Positions 34,062-42,964 of a stretch of 64,000 bases of DNA are shown piece after piece. The DNA is from an uncultured Oscillospiraceae bacterium (lineage in GTDB: Bacteria; Bacillota; Clostridia; Oscillospirales; Acutalibacteraceae): the NCBI GenBank assembly GCA_900547105.1, contig URFL01000007.1:62001-126000 (forward strand). Reading direction: 5' to 3'. Position 1 is the first letter of the stretch, and each line of letters begins with the position of its first letter. Both the position numbers and the translations under genes were made by a program. The notes under the pieces were generated by a model, which saw only the letters and a program-made list of their open reading frames with translations, was not told the origin of the DNA and made no database searches.

Positions 34062-34289
34062 ATGTGTATGCTTTCGATCAGCTATAACAGACTATGGAAG
34101 TTGTTGGTGGACAAGAATATGAGCAGAGCGGATCTGCGTCGTGCGGCGGACATATCTCCCAACACCATGACAAAAATGCGTCGAAACGAGGAGGTGTCGT
34201 TGACGGTGCTGCGGAAAATATGCACATGTTTGCAATGCAATGTGGGGGATATCTGCGATTTTGTCGCCGATCCCCATGCGGCCACATGA
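34062..34289 (+). CDS. Small XRE-family helix-turn-helix regulator (copy 2)
   Basis: A 75-residue protein behind AAGGAGGGGGG at 34,062; an in-frame start at 33,999 lies within the promoter and is rejected. It is a near copy of the island regulator at 1,497: shared runs include SISYNRLWKLLVDK, ADLRRAA and ISPNTMTK. It has the same Cro/C1 fold. Unlike copy 1 it is monocistronic, with its own promoter and terminator. It may bind the same operators and so influence the island from a distance, which is inference. Confidence 0.88.
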   Translation: MCMLSISYNRLWKLLVDKNMSRADLRRAADISPNTMTKMRRNEEVSLTVLRKICTCLQCNVGDICDFVADPHAAT

Positions 34290-34338
34290 GCGCCGGTTGA
34301 GCGTTCAGCATTGTCACGAGGAGGTATCGTATATATGG

Positions 34339-34370
34339 AACGACCCGAAGAGCATGCTCTTCGGGTCGTT
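34339..34370. terminator. Terminator of the second XRE gene
   Basis: A 32-base perfect palindrome (AACGACCCGAAGAGC arms), followed on the plus strand by TTG. It sits between convergent genes and may serve both. Confidence 0.82.
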
Positions 34371-34378
34371 TTGTGTGA

Positions 34379-34858
34379 TTATAGATGATCTTGTTTGGTA
34401 ATAGCGTCAAAAAGCGCGGTACATCCATCGAAAATATCCCGATAGGCGACATCAAAGCGCCCGGAATACCATGGATCGGCGACATCGCCGCCACGGTCGG
34501 TATAATCTAGCAGCTTGTGTACCTTTCCGTCCGGATCACCGCCCAATATACGAAGCATATTCCGGATGTTGGCGCTGTCCATGCCGATGAACAGATCGTA
34601 CCTGGCATAGTCGCTGCTTTGCAGCTGCACCGCCCGCTTCCCGTCGCAGGAAAGTCCGTGCTGGGCAAGCTCGGCTTTGGCGGGCGGATACACCGGGGTG
34701 CCAATGCCGTTCCAAATCTCCTCCGTGCTGGTGGCGGAGGAGGCGACGACAAACCGGTCTGCCACGCCATGCGTTTTAACCAGATCTTGGAATACGAACT
34801 CTGCCATCGGGCTGCGACAAATATTGCCGTGGCAGACAAACATGATCCGCATGCTCAT
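34379..34858 (-). CDS. Low-molecular-weight protein tyrosine phosphatase
   Basis: A 159-residue enzyme. The ATG at 34,858 overlaps the stop of the M20 gene (ATGA); an ATG six bases further is also possible. The active-site loop is FVCHGNICRSP (C-x4-N-x-C-R-S form) and the general acid is in VADPWY. It hydrolyses phosphotyrosine, or a small acyl phosphate, in the cytoplasm; in Firmicutes such enzymes often counter tyrosine kinases of capsule or stress systems. It is the last gene of the asnB operon, and the link to its neighbours is unclear. Confidence 0.93.
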   Translation of the reverse strand: MSMRIMFVCHGNICRSPMAEFVFQDLVKTHGVADRFVVASSATSTEEIWNGIGTPVYPPAKAELAQHGLSCDGKRAVQLQSSDYARYDLFIGMDSANIRNMLRILGGDPDGKVHKLLDYTDRGGDVADPWYSGRFDVAYRDIFDGCTALFDAITKQDHL

Positions 34859-36087
34859 TGTTGCTCTCCGCCATGCTCTTCCAGCCATCTCATCGCCGTA
34901 TACGCATATACTGCGCTGCCGATGTCCAGGGCATCGTTATCGAATTTGACCATCGGGTGGTGCTGTGGATAAGTGTACCCCTTTTGCGGCTGTCCCGCCG
35001 CCAGCGCCAGCATGATGGAGGGCACCTGCTGGCTAACATAGGCAAAATCCTCGGACCCCGCCGATTTGGAAGTATCGCCGCCACCGGCGCTCAACTGCTC
35101 GACCGTGAAGGCTTTGTCCGCCCCTAACAGCTCCTTGACATAGCGGTATGCATCCCGCGACAAAGACGCGTCGTTTGTGAGGGTGGGGCAACCGCTGCCA
35201 AAGGTGACCGTCGCCTCGGCACGAAACGCTTTGGCGATGTTCACGGCGATATCGGTCAAACGCTGCTTGAGTGCCGCGCGCACCTCTTCGTCAAAGGTGC
35301 GCAAACTGCCGCCCATGACCGCCTCGTCCGGAATAGCGTTAGCTGCTGCACCGGCGTGCAGCGTGCCAATCGTCAGCACCGCGCGATCGGTCATTGCCAG
35401 CTCGCGTGCCTGAATTTCCTGCAATGCGAGGACGATATGCGCTGCGACCGTGATCGGATCGATTCCCATGTTGGGCATAGAGCCGTGGCATCCCTTGCCG
35501 CTTACGCGGATCTCAAAATAATCCGCCGCCGGCGCGCTGACCCCCGGGTTGGATACGATCACCGTGCCCGGTTCAAACGGCATACCTGCCATCACGTGAA
35601 TCATCAAAGCGCCGTCCACCGCCGGATGCTCTAGCACACCCGCCCGGATCATATCGTTCGATCCTTCAAAGATTTCCTCAGCGGGTTGGAACATCAACTT
35701 GATGGTGCCGACAATCTCGTCTTCGTGCATTTTCAAAAGCCGCGCGGCACCCAGCAGCATCGCCGTGTGCATATCGTGCCCGCAAGCGTGCATGCAGCCG
35801 CTGTCGGAGGCGAACTCCACACCCGACTGTTCTTTTATCGGCAGGGCATCCATATCTGCACGAAGCAGGAAAACTTTTCCCGCCTTTTTGCCGCCGGCCA
35901 AAGCGATAAGCCCCGCCTTACCGCACGGCTGCGGGGCATAACCCATCTGTTCCAGCTCGGATTGGACATACGCCAAAGTGTTTTCGAGCGCAAAGCCGGT
36001 TTCCGCGTGGGCGTGCAGATATTGCCGGTTTTTCATAATATCCGCTTTCATATCCAAGGCTTCATGCTTCAGTTGTGCTGCATTCAT
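34855..36087 (-). CDS. M20-family amidohydrolase
   Basis: A 410-residue enzyme. The ATG at 36,087 follows AAAGGAGTGG; an in-frame codon at 36,192 has no site and overlaps the preceding gene. Metal ligands are seen in ACGHDMHTAM, QPAEEIFEG and HVMAG, the pattern of M20D hippurate hydrolase or N-acyl-amino-acid amidohydrolase, a di-metal peptidase fold with an inserted dimerisation domain (about 180-295). It removes acyl groups from amino acids such as hippurate or N-acetyl-diaminopimelate. The substrate is not fixed by sequence. The next gene (the phosphatase) overlaps by four bases. Confidence 0.92.
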   Translation of the reverse strand: MNAAQLKHEALDMKADIMKNRQYLHAHAETGFALENTLAYVQSELEQMGYAPQPCGKAGLIALAGGKKAGKVFLLRADMDALPIKEQSGVEFASDSGCMHACGHDMHTAMLLGAARLLKMHEDEIVGTIKLMFQPAEEIFEGSNDMIRAGVLEHPAVDGALMIHVMAGMPFEPGTVIVSNPGVSAPAADYFEIRVSGKGCHGSMPNMGIDPITVAAHIVLALQEIQARELAMTDRAVLTIGTLHAGAAANAIPDEAVMGGSLRTFDEEVRAALKQRLTDIAVNIAKAFRAEATVTFGSGCPTLTNDASLSRDAYRYVKELLGADKAFTVEQLSAGGGDTSKSAGSEDFAYVSQQVPSIMLALAAGQPQKGYTYPQHHPMVKFDNDALDIGSAVYAYTAMRWLEEHGGEQQ

Positions 36088-36116
36088 AACCCCACTCCTT
36101 TGGCTGTTCTCGCCCT

Positions 36117-36638
36117 TCAGGAAACCAGCTGTACCAGCGTGCAGCTGGTGAAGGTCAACGGCGCATTGGATTCGGCATCGTTGACATGACAAATGCCGGT
36201 GATCAGTACCTCGTGTCCCATCAGCGCGCGGGTTTGATCGTATAAATTGCCGTCCAGATAAAACCGCACCTTGTTGACGGCGGCGGTGCTTTCCGGATCG
36301 GTCAGCACAATGTAGGTACCGTCGCCGTCCGCACCGTTGGCGGACACCACGCCGTCAATCCGCATGGTCAGCTCGTTGTACATCAAAACGGTTTTGGGGA
36401 TGCTGTTGTTATACGCGTTCCAAAGCCCGTCCACCGTCAGCTCGGTGACGGTCAGATCGCGTTCCACTTTGACGCCGGTTTCCAGCGGTTCGGAAAATGC
36501 GGGATAGCTGCGCTCCGGTGCAAAGGCGATGCTCGCGAACACACCCGCCACCATCGCCAGCGATACAATCACGCTCCACCAGCGCAGAGGAAAACGCCCG
36601 CGCGATGCTGCTTCTTCGGCTGTTTGCTCTGTCATCAT
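36117..36638 (-). CDS. OB-fold membrane-anchored protein
   Basis: A 173-residue protein. The start (ATGATG) overlaps the asnB stop. A membrane helix lies at about 20-40 (WWSVIVSLAMVAGVFASIAF), followed by a domain resembling tRNA_anti-like OB folds: TVTELTVDGLWNAYN, MRIDGVVSANGADGDGTYIVLTD, YLDGNLYDQTRALMGHEV. That topology puts the OB domain outside the cell. OB domains bind oligonucleotides, sugars or proteins. The coupling to asnB is unusual, and no known role follows. Confidence 0.7.
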   Translation of the reverse strand: MMTEQTAEEAASRGRFPLRWWSVIVSLAMVAGVFASIAFAPERSYPAFSEPLETGVKVERDLTVTELTVDGLWNAYNNSIPKTVLMYNELTMRIDGVVSANGADGDGTYIVLTDPESTAAVNKVRFYLDGNLYDQTRALMGHEVLITGICHVNDAESNAPLTFTSCTLVQLVS

Positions 36639-38485
36639 GCCTGTGCCTCCTGCCCGGCGTCATCGGCAAAATACACGCCGTACCACACAAGGAACATATA
36701 CACCGTCCAGATTTTGCGGCTGTTGTCCTTTTTGCCGGCGCGGTGCTCGTCCAAAAAGCGCACCAGCTCGTTCGTGTTGAAGAACTGCTCCGCGGCGGGG
36801 GAGGTGAACGCCTGTTTCACCGTTTGGTAATGCCCGTCCTCTTTCAGCCAGATGCGGATCGGCACCGGGAATCCCAGCTTGGGGCGCGAGGTGGAGCGCT
36901 CCGGCATATGCCGCCGTGCCGCCAGCCGCATGGCATATTTGGTGGTGCCCGCGGCGATACGGTGCTTCACCGGAACCCGCCGCGCCACATCAAACACTTC
37001 TTTGTCCAAAAACGGCACCCGCAGCTCCAGCGAATGCGCCATGCTCATCCGGTCGGCTTTCAGCAGAATGTCGCCCACCATCCAGCGGTTAATGTCCACA
37101 TACTGCATCCGGGTCACATCGTCCTGCCCCTGGCAGCGGTCAAAATACGCCGCTACCTGATCCGACGGATTGGTGGCCGGAATGTTTTTGAGCAAGCGGC
37201 TTTTTTCCTTTTGGTTGAACATATACGCGTTGCCGATAAACCGCTCTTCAATGGATTTGGAGCCGCGGATCAAAAAGGATTTGCCCTTGAAATCCGGGAA
37301 AACCGATACGATCTTGGCGACCCCGCGGCGCAGCCACCGCGGCAGCTTTTGATATCCCGCCAGCGAATACGGCTCGTGATAAATGCGATAGCCGCCAAAC
37401 AGCTCGTCCGCGCCCTCGCCGGACAGCACCACCTTGACATGCTCTGCTGCCAGCTTGGACACAAAATACAGCGCCACACAAGCCGGGTCAGCCAGCGGCT
37501 GATCCAGATGCTCCTGCACCCGCGGCAGCGCGTCCCAATATTCATCCTCAGTGATGATGTGCTGATAATGGTCAATGCCGATATCCTCCGCCAGCTCGGC
37601 AGCAAATTGGCACTCGTTATAATGCTGGCCGTTGTCGAAACCGACGGTGAACGCTTTTTGCCCTTTGAAATAGGACGCCACATAGCTGGAATCCACACCA
37701 CCCGACAAAAAGCAACCCACTTCCACATCACTGATGCGGTGCGCTTCCACCGAATTGGTGAACGCGGTGTCAATCTGATCCACCGCCTCGTCCAGCGTCA
37801 TTGATTCGTCCGGTGCAAAGGTGGATTCCCAATACCGGTGTTCGGCAACACGCCCTTCGCGGAACCACGCATAATGGGCGGGGGGCAGACAGTAAACCCC
37901 CTTGAAAAAGGTTTCGCCCGGCACCGAATACTGGAAGGACAGATAGTTGTCCAGCGCCTTTTCGTTAAACTCCTTGACAAAATCCGGATGCAGCAAGATC
38001 GACTTGATCTCGGAGGCGTAGATCAGGCGTCCGTCCGGCAGCTGGGTGTAATGCAGCGGCTTAATGCCGAAATAATCCCGCGCCAAAAACAGCGATTTGT
38101 CCACCGTGTTCCAAATGGCGAACCCGAACATCCCCCGCAGCCGCGGCAGCAGCTCTTCGCCCCATTGCTCAAACCCGTGCAGCAGCACCTCGCTGTCACT
38201 TTCGGTGGTGAAGATGTGCCCGGCGGCGATCAGCTCGCGCCGCAGATCCTGATAGTTGTAGATCTCGCCGTTAAAGGTGAGCACCAGCGTTTTATCCTCG
38301 TTGTACAGAGGCTGGTGTCCGGTGCCGAGGTCGATAATACTCAAGCGGCGAAACGCCATGGCAATGTCGTTGTCCATATAATATCCGTCGGAATCGGGGC
38401 CGCGATGGGTGATGCGATCCGCCATCGCATGCAGCACCTGCTCCCGGTTCAGCACTTCGCCGGTAAATCCGCAAAAACCGCACAT
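36635..38485 (-). CDS. asnB: Asparagine synthase, glutamine-hydrolysing
   Basis: A 616-residue class II amidotransferase. The processed N-terminal Cys2 (MCGFCGF) is the glutaminase nucleophile, with NGEIYN and RGMFGFAIWN in the glutaminase domain. The synthetase domain has the PP-loop SGGVDSS and GEGADELFGGY. It makes asparagine from aspartate, ATP and glutamine. It is the first gene of a coupled operon (OB-fold protein, M20 amidohydrolase, tyrosine phosphatase). Members of this size can also amidate cell-wall or glycan precursors, but the general match is to AsnB. Confidence 0.94.
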   Translation of the reverse strand: MCGFCGFTGEVLNREQVLHAMADRITHRGPDSDGYYMDNDIAMAFRRLSIIDLGTGHQPLYNEDKTLVLTFNGEIYNYQDLRRELIAAGHIFTTESDSEVLLHGFEQWGEELLPRLRGMFGFAIWNTVDKSLFLARDYFGIKPLHYTQLPDGRLIYASEIKSILLHPDFVKEFNEKALDNYLSFQYSVPGETFFKGVYCLPPAHYAWFREGRVAEHRYWESTFAPDESMTLDEAVDQIDTAFTNSVEAHRISDVEVGCFLSGGVDSSYVASYFKGQKAFTVGFDNGQHYNECQFAAELAEDIGIDHYQHIITEDEYWDALPRVQEHLDQPLADPACVALYFVSKLAAEHVKVVLSGEGADELFGGYRIYHEPYSLAGYQKLPRWLRRGVAKIVSVFPDFKGKSFLIRGSKSIEERFIGNAYMFNQKEKSRLLKNIPATNPSDQVAAYFDRCQGQDDVTRMQYVDINRWMVGDILLKADRMSMAHSLELRVPFLDKEVFDVARRVPVKHRIAAGTTKYAMRLAARRHMPERSTSRPKLGFPVPIRIWLKEDGHYQTVKQAFTSPAAEQFFNTNELVRFLDEHRAGKKDNSRKIWTVYMFLVWYGVYFADDAGQEAQA

Positions 38486-38520
38486 ATTTATTGTCCATCC
38501 TTTCGATAGGAATACACCTT

Positions 38521-38543
38521 AGTATACCAGATTTTGTCCGAAA
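38521..38543 (-). promoter_or_regulatory. Probable promoter of the asnB operon
   Basis: A -10 TATACT (38,521-38,526 on the minus strand) lies 36 bases before the start. The element 17 bases further upstream is a weak -35 (TTTCCT). Confidence 0.45.
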
Positions 38544-38573
38544 AGGAAATAGCAAATTGCATTTTGTGCATCG

Positions 38574-38604
38574 CATAAAAAAATCCCGCCCCAAAGGGCG
38601 GGAT
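38574..38604 (-). terminator. Terminator of the trp operon
   Basis: A 9-bp GC-rich stem (ATCCCGCCC/GGGCGGGAT, loop CAAA), followed on the minus strand by seven T bases. It lies just after trpA. Confidence 0.93.
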
Positions 38605-38612
38605 GAGAGCTG

Positions 38613-39389
38613 TTATACGTCGCGGATCGCTTGTTTCATCGACCGCACATAGTCGGCGACCACCGGCACACAGTCCTTGCCGTACTCGGCGCACAGCTTG
38701 ACAATGGCGGAGCCCACGATCACGCCGTCCGCCACCTTCGCCATGTGGGCGGCCTGTTCGGGAGTGGAAATGCCAAACCCCACAGCGCAGGGAATGTCTT
38801 TTTCCTCTTTGACCAGCTCGATCATTGCGCCGATATCGGTGGTGATCTCCGACCGCACGCCGGTTACCCCCAACGAGGACACGCAGTAAACGAAACCGGC
38901 GGCTTCTTTGGCAATCATCCGAATACGTTCGTGCGAGGTGGGCGCAATCAGCGAGATCAGATCGATGCCGACTTCTTTGCACAGCGGTTCAAATTCCGCC
39001 TTTTCTTCAAAGGGCAGATCGGGGAAGATCAACCCGTCGATCCCTATATCCGCACAGGTGCGGATAAACGCCTCGCTGCCATAGGAAAACGCCACATTGG
39101 CGTAGGTCATAAACACCAGCGGGATGTTTGTTTTTTGCCGTATCCGCCGCACCATATCAAACACCTTGTCGGTATGGACGCCGCCTGCCAGCGCGCGCAG
39201 ATCCGCCGCCTCGATCACCGGCCCCTCCGCTGTCGGGTCGGAAAAGGGGATGCCCAGCTCGATCAAATCCGCGCCGGCCTCCTCCATGGCGTAAACCAGC
39301 CGCTCGCTCAGCTCCAGCGATGGGTCGCCGCAGGTGATAAATGGGATAAACGCTTTGCCGTGCGCAAATGCGGTTGCCATCTTACTCAT
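38613..39389 (-). CDS. trpA: Tryptophan synthase alpha chain
   Basis: A 258-residue TIM-barrel. The start ATG (39,389) overlaps the trpB stop; a longer frame upstream lies within trpB. The catalytic glutamate is in LIELGIPFSDP and the second acid in GLIFPDLP; the phosphate site is VGFGIS. It cleaves indole-3-glycerol phosphate to indole and glyceraldehyde-3-phosphate within the alpha2-beta2 complex. It is the last gene of trpEGDCFBA. Confidence 0.97.
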   Translation of the reverse strand: MSKMATAFAHGKAFIPFITCGDPSLELSERLVYAMEEAGADLIELGIPFSDPTAEGPVIEAADLRALAGGVHTDKVFDMVRRIRQKTNIPLVFMTYANVAFSYGSEAFIRTCADIGIDGLIFPDLPFEEKAEFEPLCKEVGIDLISLIAPTSHERIRMIAKEAAGFVYCVSSLGVTGVRSEITTDIGAMIELVKEEKDIPCAVGFGISTPEQAAHMAKVADGVIVGSAIVKLCAEYGKDCVPVVADYVRSMKQAIRDV

Positions 39390-40566
39390 GAATATCCTCC
39401 CCTCTGTACCGTGCCATCGCGGCGCAGTCCTTGTCACCGCGTCCCGAAATGTTCACCACAAGGATCTGATCCCGGCGCAACGTGGGCGCCAGCTTGATGG
39501 CGTGTGCCACCGCGTGGGCGCTTTCGATCGCGGGAATAATGCCCTCGGTGCGGGACAAATACTCAAACGCATCCACCGCCTCATCGTCGGTGATGGCGAC
39601 ATATTCCGCCCGCCCGGTATCGTACAAATGCGCATGCTCCGGTCCCACACCCGGGTAATCCAGCCCCGCCGAAATGGAATATACCGGTGCGATCTGTCCG
39701 TGATCGTCCTGGCAGAAATAGGATTTCATCCCGTGGAAAATGCCCAACCGTCCGGTGGAAAGGGTGGCGGCGGTATCGGCGGTGTTGATGCCGCGTCCCG
39801 CGGCTTCGCACCCGATCAACCGTACCTCGGGGTGCTCAATGAAGTGGTAAAACGCACCGATTGCGTTGGAGCCGCCGCCCACACACGCCAGCACCGCATC
39901 CGGCAAGCGTCCCTCCGCCTCCATCAGCTGCGCTTTGATCTCGCGGGAGATGACCGCTTGAAAATCGCGGATCATGGTGGGGAAGGGGTGCGGCCCCATC
40001 ACCGACCCCAGCACATAATGGGTGTCGTCAATACGGCGCGTCCATTCGCGCATGGTGGCGGATACCGCGTCCTTCAGCGTCGCGGTGCCGGAGGTGACGG
40101 CGTTCACCTTGGCGCCCAGTAGCCGCATCCGGTACACATTCAGTGCCTGGCGCTCGGTGTCCTCTTTGCCCATAAAAATTTCACATTCCATCCCCATCAG
40201 CGCAGCGACAGTAGCGGTCGCAACGCCGTGTTGTCCTGCGCCGGTTTCGGCGATCACACGGGTTTTGCCCATCCGCTTGGCGAGCAGCACCTGCCCCAAT
40301 ACATTGTTGATCTTATGCGAGCCGGTGTGGTTGAGATCTTCGCGTTTTAAGTAGATTTTGGCACCGCCCAAGTCCTGCGTCATGCGCTTGGCATATGTTA
40401 GGCGCGAGGGCCGCCCCGCGTAGTCGTTGTATAGCGCGGTCAGCTCGGCGACAAACGCCGGATCATCCTTGTATCGGTTATAGGCGTCCTCCAGCTCGAT
40501 CACCGCGTTCATCAGCGTTTCGGGAATGTACTGCCCGCCGTGAACGCCAAAGCGTCCTTTACTCAT
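39382..40566 (-). CDS. trpB: Tryptophan synthase beta chain
   Basis: A 394-residue PLP enzyme (TrpB1 type). The PLP lysine is in NHTGSHKINN and the phosphate cradle is GGGSNAIG; AETGAGQHGVATA is the loop around the substrate. It condenses indole with serine to tryptophan. It overlaps trpA and trpF by eight bases each. Confidence 0.98.
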   Translation of the reverse strand: MSKGRFGVHGGQYIPETLMNAVIELEDAYNRYKDDPAFVAELTALYNDYAGRPSRLTYAKRMTQDLGGAKIYLKREDLNHTGSHKINNVLGQVLLAKRMGKTRVIAETGAGQHGVATATVAALMGMECEIFMGKEDTERQALNVYRMRLLGAKVNAVTSGTATLKDAVSATMREWTRRIDDTHYVLGSVMGPHPFPTMIRDFQAVISREIKAQLMEAEGRLPDAVLACVGGGSNAIGAFYHFIEHPEVRLIGCEAAGRGINTADTAATLSTGRLGIFHGMKSYFCQDDHGQIAPVYSISAGLDYPGVGPEHAHLYDTGRAEYVAITDDEAVDAFEYLSRTEGIIPAIESAHAVAHAIKLAPTLRRDQILVVNISGRGDKDCAAMARYRGEDIHE

Positions 40567-41161
40567 ATCGGATCCTCCTGATGATGTTCTTGATTTTGGT
40601 TTCGTCTTTGTATCCGTCGGTTTCCACCCCGCCGGAAATATCTACTCCAAACGGATGGAACCGCCGGATACCCTCGGCAACATTGTCGATATTTAATCCG
40701 CCAGCCAGAAAAAACGGCTTGGGAATATCGGCCGTACGCGACCAGTCAAAGCGTTGTCCGGTGCCGCCCGCGCCGTTATCCAGCAGCAAAAAGTCTGCTT
40801 GTGATGCGGCAAATGCCTCCATCGTCTGGGTGCTCATCGATACCGCGCGGATCACCGGACACGCCGCGCGGTGCTTGAGATAGCGCAGCGTGTCTTCGTC
40901 CTCCTGCCCGTGCAGCTGGATCACATCGATCACGCCGCGCTGCACCAGCGAGAGAATATGCTCCGGCGTGTCGTTGACAAACACGCCCACTGCCGCAATA
41001 GTGGAGGACAGCTGCTGTTTCAGCGTGGCTGCCTGCTCGTCAGTGACCTGACGGCGGCTTTTGGCGAACACAAATCCGGCGTAGTCGGGGCGGTAGGCAT
41101 TGACCCATGCGATGTCGCACACGCGGGTCAGCCCGCAGATTTTGATTTTGGGGGTGCTCAT
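40559..41161 (-). CDS. trpF: Phosphoribosylanthranilate isomerase
   Basis: A 200-residue barrel. The ATG at 41,161 overlaps the trpC stop (ATGA). The motif KICGLTR carries the catalytic cysteine, and VIQLHGQE and LAGGLNIDNV are typical. It performs the Amadori step to CdRP. The size is normal for a stand-alone TrpF, which in this operon is not fused to TrpC. Confidence 0.96.
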   Translation of the reverse strand: MSTPKIKICGLTRVCDIAWVNAYRPDYAGFVFAKSRRQVTDEQAATLKQQLSSTIAAVGVFVNDTPEHILSLVQRGVIDVIQLHGQEDEDTLRYLKHRAACPVIRAVSMSTQTMEAFAASQADFLLLDNGAGGTGQRFDWSRTADIPKPFFLAGGLNIDNVAEGIRRFHPFGVDISGGVETDGYKDETKIKNIIRRIRYE

Positions 41162-41943
41162 AGACTTTCTCCCCGTAGCTGCTGCAGCATCGCGGCCTTG
41201 TCCGGTGCGCGCATCAGCGTTTCGCCGATCAACACCGCATCGGTGCCGCACGCCCGCAGCCGCGCCACATCGGCGGGGGTGCGAATCCCACTTTCGGACA
41301 CAAACACCCGATCGTGCGGCACCAGTTCCCGCAGCCGCAGACCGTTTTCCACATCCACCTGAAAGGTTTTCAAATCGCGATTGTTCACACCGATGATCTG
41401 TGCGCCGGTGGCGACCGCCCGCTGCACTTCATCTTCTGTGTGTGCTTCCACCAACGCCGACAGCCCCAGCCGATGCGCCAGTTCCAGATATTCCGCCAGC
41501 TGCGCATCGTCCAAAATGGCGCATATCAGCAGCACCGCCGATGCTCCCAGTGTTTTCGCCTGATAGATCATGTATGAATCCACCACAAAATCCTTGCGCA
41601 GCAGCGGTGTGTCCACCGCTTGCGCGATCTCGCGCAAATACGCGTCGCTGCCTTTGAAATAATACGGCTCGGTCAGCACCGACAGCGCCGCGGCTCCCAC
41701 CGCCTGATAATCGCGAGCAATGGAAAGATAAGGGAACTCCTGCGCGATGATGCCTTTGGAGGGGGAGGCCTTTTTCACCTCGCAGATGAAGGATATCCCC
41801 GGTGCCCGCAGCGCCGCTTCAAACGGGAAATCCGTCGTTGCCTCCATTGCCAGCGCTCGCGCGCGCATCTCGTCGAGCGAAATCTGCGCTTTTTCTTCTT
41901 CCACCCGCTGTCTGGTGCGGGCGGCGATCTCGTCTAAAATCAT
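41158..41943 (-). CDS. trpC: Indole-3-glycerol-phosphate synthase
   Basis: A 261-residue TIM-barrel. ICEVKKASPSKG has the substrate lysine; LRKDFVVDSYMIYQA, GVNNRDLKTFQVD and SESGIRTP are conserved. It closes the indole ring, giving indole-3-glycerol phosphate with loss of CO2. It lies 10 bases downstream of trpD and overlaps trpF. Confidence 0.97.
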   Translation of the reverse strand: MILDEIAARTRQRVEEEKAQISLDEMRARALAMEATTDFPFEAALRAPGISFICEVKKASPSKGIIAQEFPYLSIARDYQAVGAAALSVLTEPYYFKGSDAYLREIAQAVDTPLLRKDFVVDSYMIYQAKTLGASAVLLICAILDDAQLAEYLELAHRLGLSALVEAHTEDEVQRAVATGAQIIGVNNRDLKTFQVDVENGLRLRELVPHDRVFVSESGIRTPADVARLRACGTDAVLIGETLMRAPDKAAMLQQLRGESL

Positions 41944-41953
41944 GCGGCTGCCC

Positions 41954-42964
41954 TCAAATCTCGTTGGAGTAACGGATAAAATCGTTCAGCTTTTGCAGCG
42001 CTTTGCCGCTGTCGATGGTGTCGGCGGCGAGCTTCACGCCCTCCGCCAGCGTGGCGGTTTTGCCCGCCGTGTACAGCGCCGCCGCCGCGTTTAGCAGCAC
42101 CGCCTCGCGGCGCGGACCCTGCTCGCCCTCCAAAATGCGGCGGGTAATGGCAGCGTTTTCGACAGGCGAGCCGCCCACCAGCGCCGCTTTGTCGCATTTT
42201 TCAAAACCGAACTGCTCCGGTTCGATTACATATGAACGGAACGCGCCGTCGCGAATTTCACAAACCGCCGTGGGGGCGCTCATCGAAATTTCGTCCAGCT
42301 TGTCGCGGCCATACACCACCATGCCGGATTTCACGCCCAAATTCGCCATCACTCGCGCCAGCGGCTCTACCAGCGCTTCGTCGTACACGCCCATCACTTC
42401 CATATTCGCACCCGCCGGATTGGACAGCGGCCCCAACAGGTTGAACACGGTGCGAATGCCCAGCTCGCGGCGTACCGGCGCAACATATTTCATCGCGATA
42501 TGGTAGTTTTGCGCAAACAAAAAGCAAATACCGATGCGGCGCAGCAACTCGGTGCTCTTTTCAGGCGATAGGGTGATGTTCACCCCCAGCGCCTCCAGCA
42601 CATCGGCAGCGCCGCATTTGCTGGAAGCGGCGCGGTTGCCGTGCTTAGCGACCGGCACCCCCGCCGCCGCAATCACCAGCGACGAGGTGGTGGAAATATT
42701 GAACGAATTGGCACCATCGCCGCCGGTGCCAACAATTTCCAGCACATCCATATCGTGCAGCAGCCGCACCGCGTGGGCACGCATGCCCGCCGCCGAGGCG
42801 GTGATCTCTTCGATGGTTTCGCCTTTCATCGCGAGCGAGGTCAAATACGCGCTCATCTGGATATCGCTGGCCTGTCCGCTCATGATCTCGTCCATCACAG
42901 CGACCGCCGTGTCATAGGACAAATTCTCTTTTTTGGACAAGGCAATAATGGCTTCTTTAATCAT
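41954..42964 (-). CDS. trpD: Anthranilate phosphoribosyltransferase
   Basis: A 336-residue enzyme. The start at 42,964 follows GGAGG and overlaps the trpG end by eight bases; an in-frame upstream codon at 43,000 lies in trpG. Family motifs are GTGGDGANSFNIST (PRPP glycine loop) and KHGNRAASSKCG. It transfers phosphoribose from PRPP to anthranilate. TrpD and TrpG are separate proteins here. Confidence 0.97.
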   Translation of the reverse strand: MIKEAIIALSKKENLSYDTAVAVMDEIMSGQASDIQMSAYLTSLAMKGETIEEITASAAGMRAHAVRLLHDMDVLEIVGTGGDGANSFNISTTSSLVIAAAGVPVAKHGNRAASSKCGAADVLEALGVNITLSPEKSTELLRRIGICFLFAQNYHIAMKYVAPVRRELGIRTVFNLLGPLSNPAGANMEVMGVYDEALVEPLARVMANLGVKSGMVVYGRDKLDEISMSAPTAVCEIRDGAFRSYVIEPEQFGFEKCDKAALVGGSPVENAAITRRILEGEQGPRREAVLLNAAAALYTAGKTATLAEGVKLAADTIDSGKALQKLNDFIRYSNEI

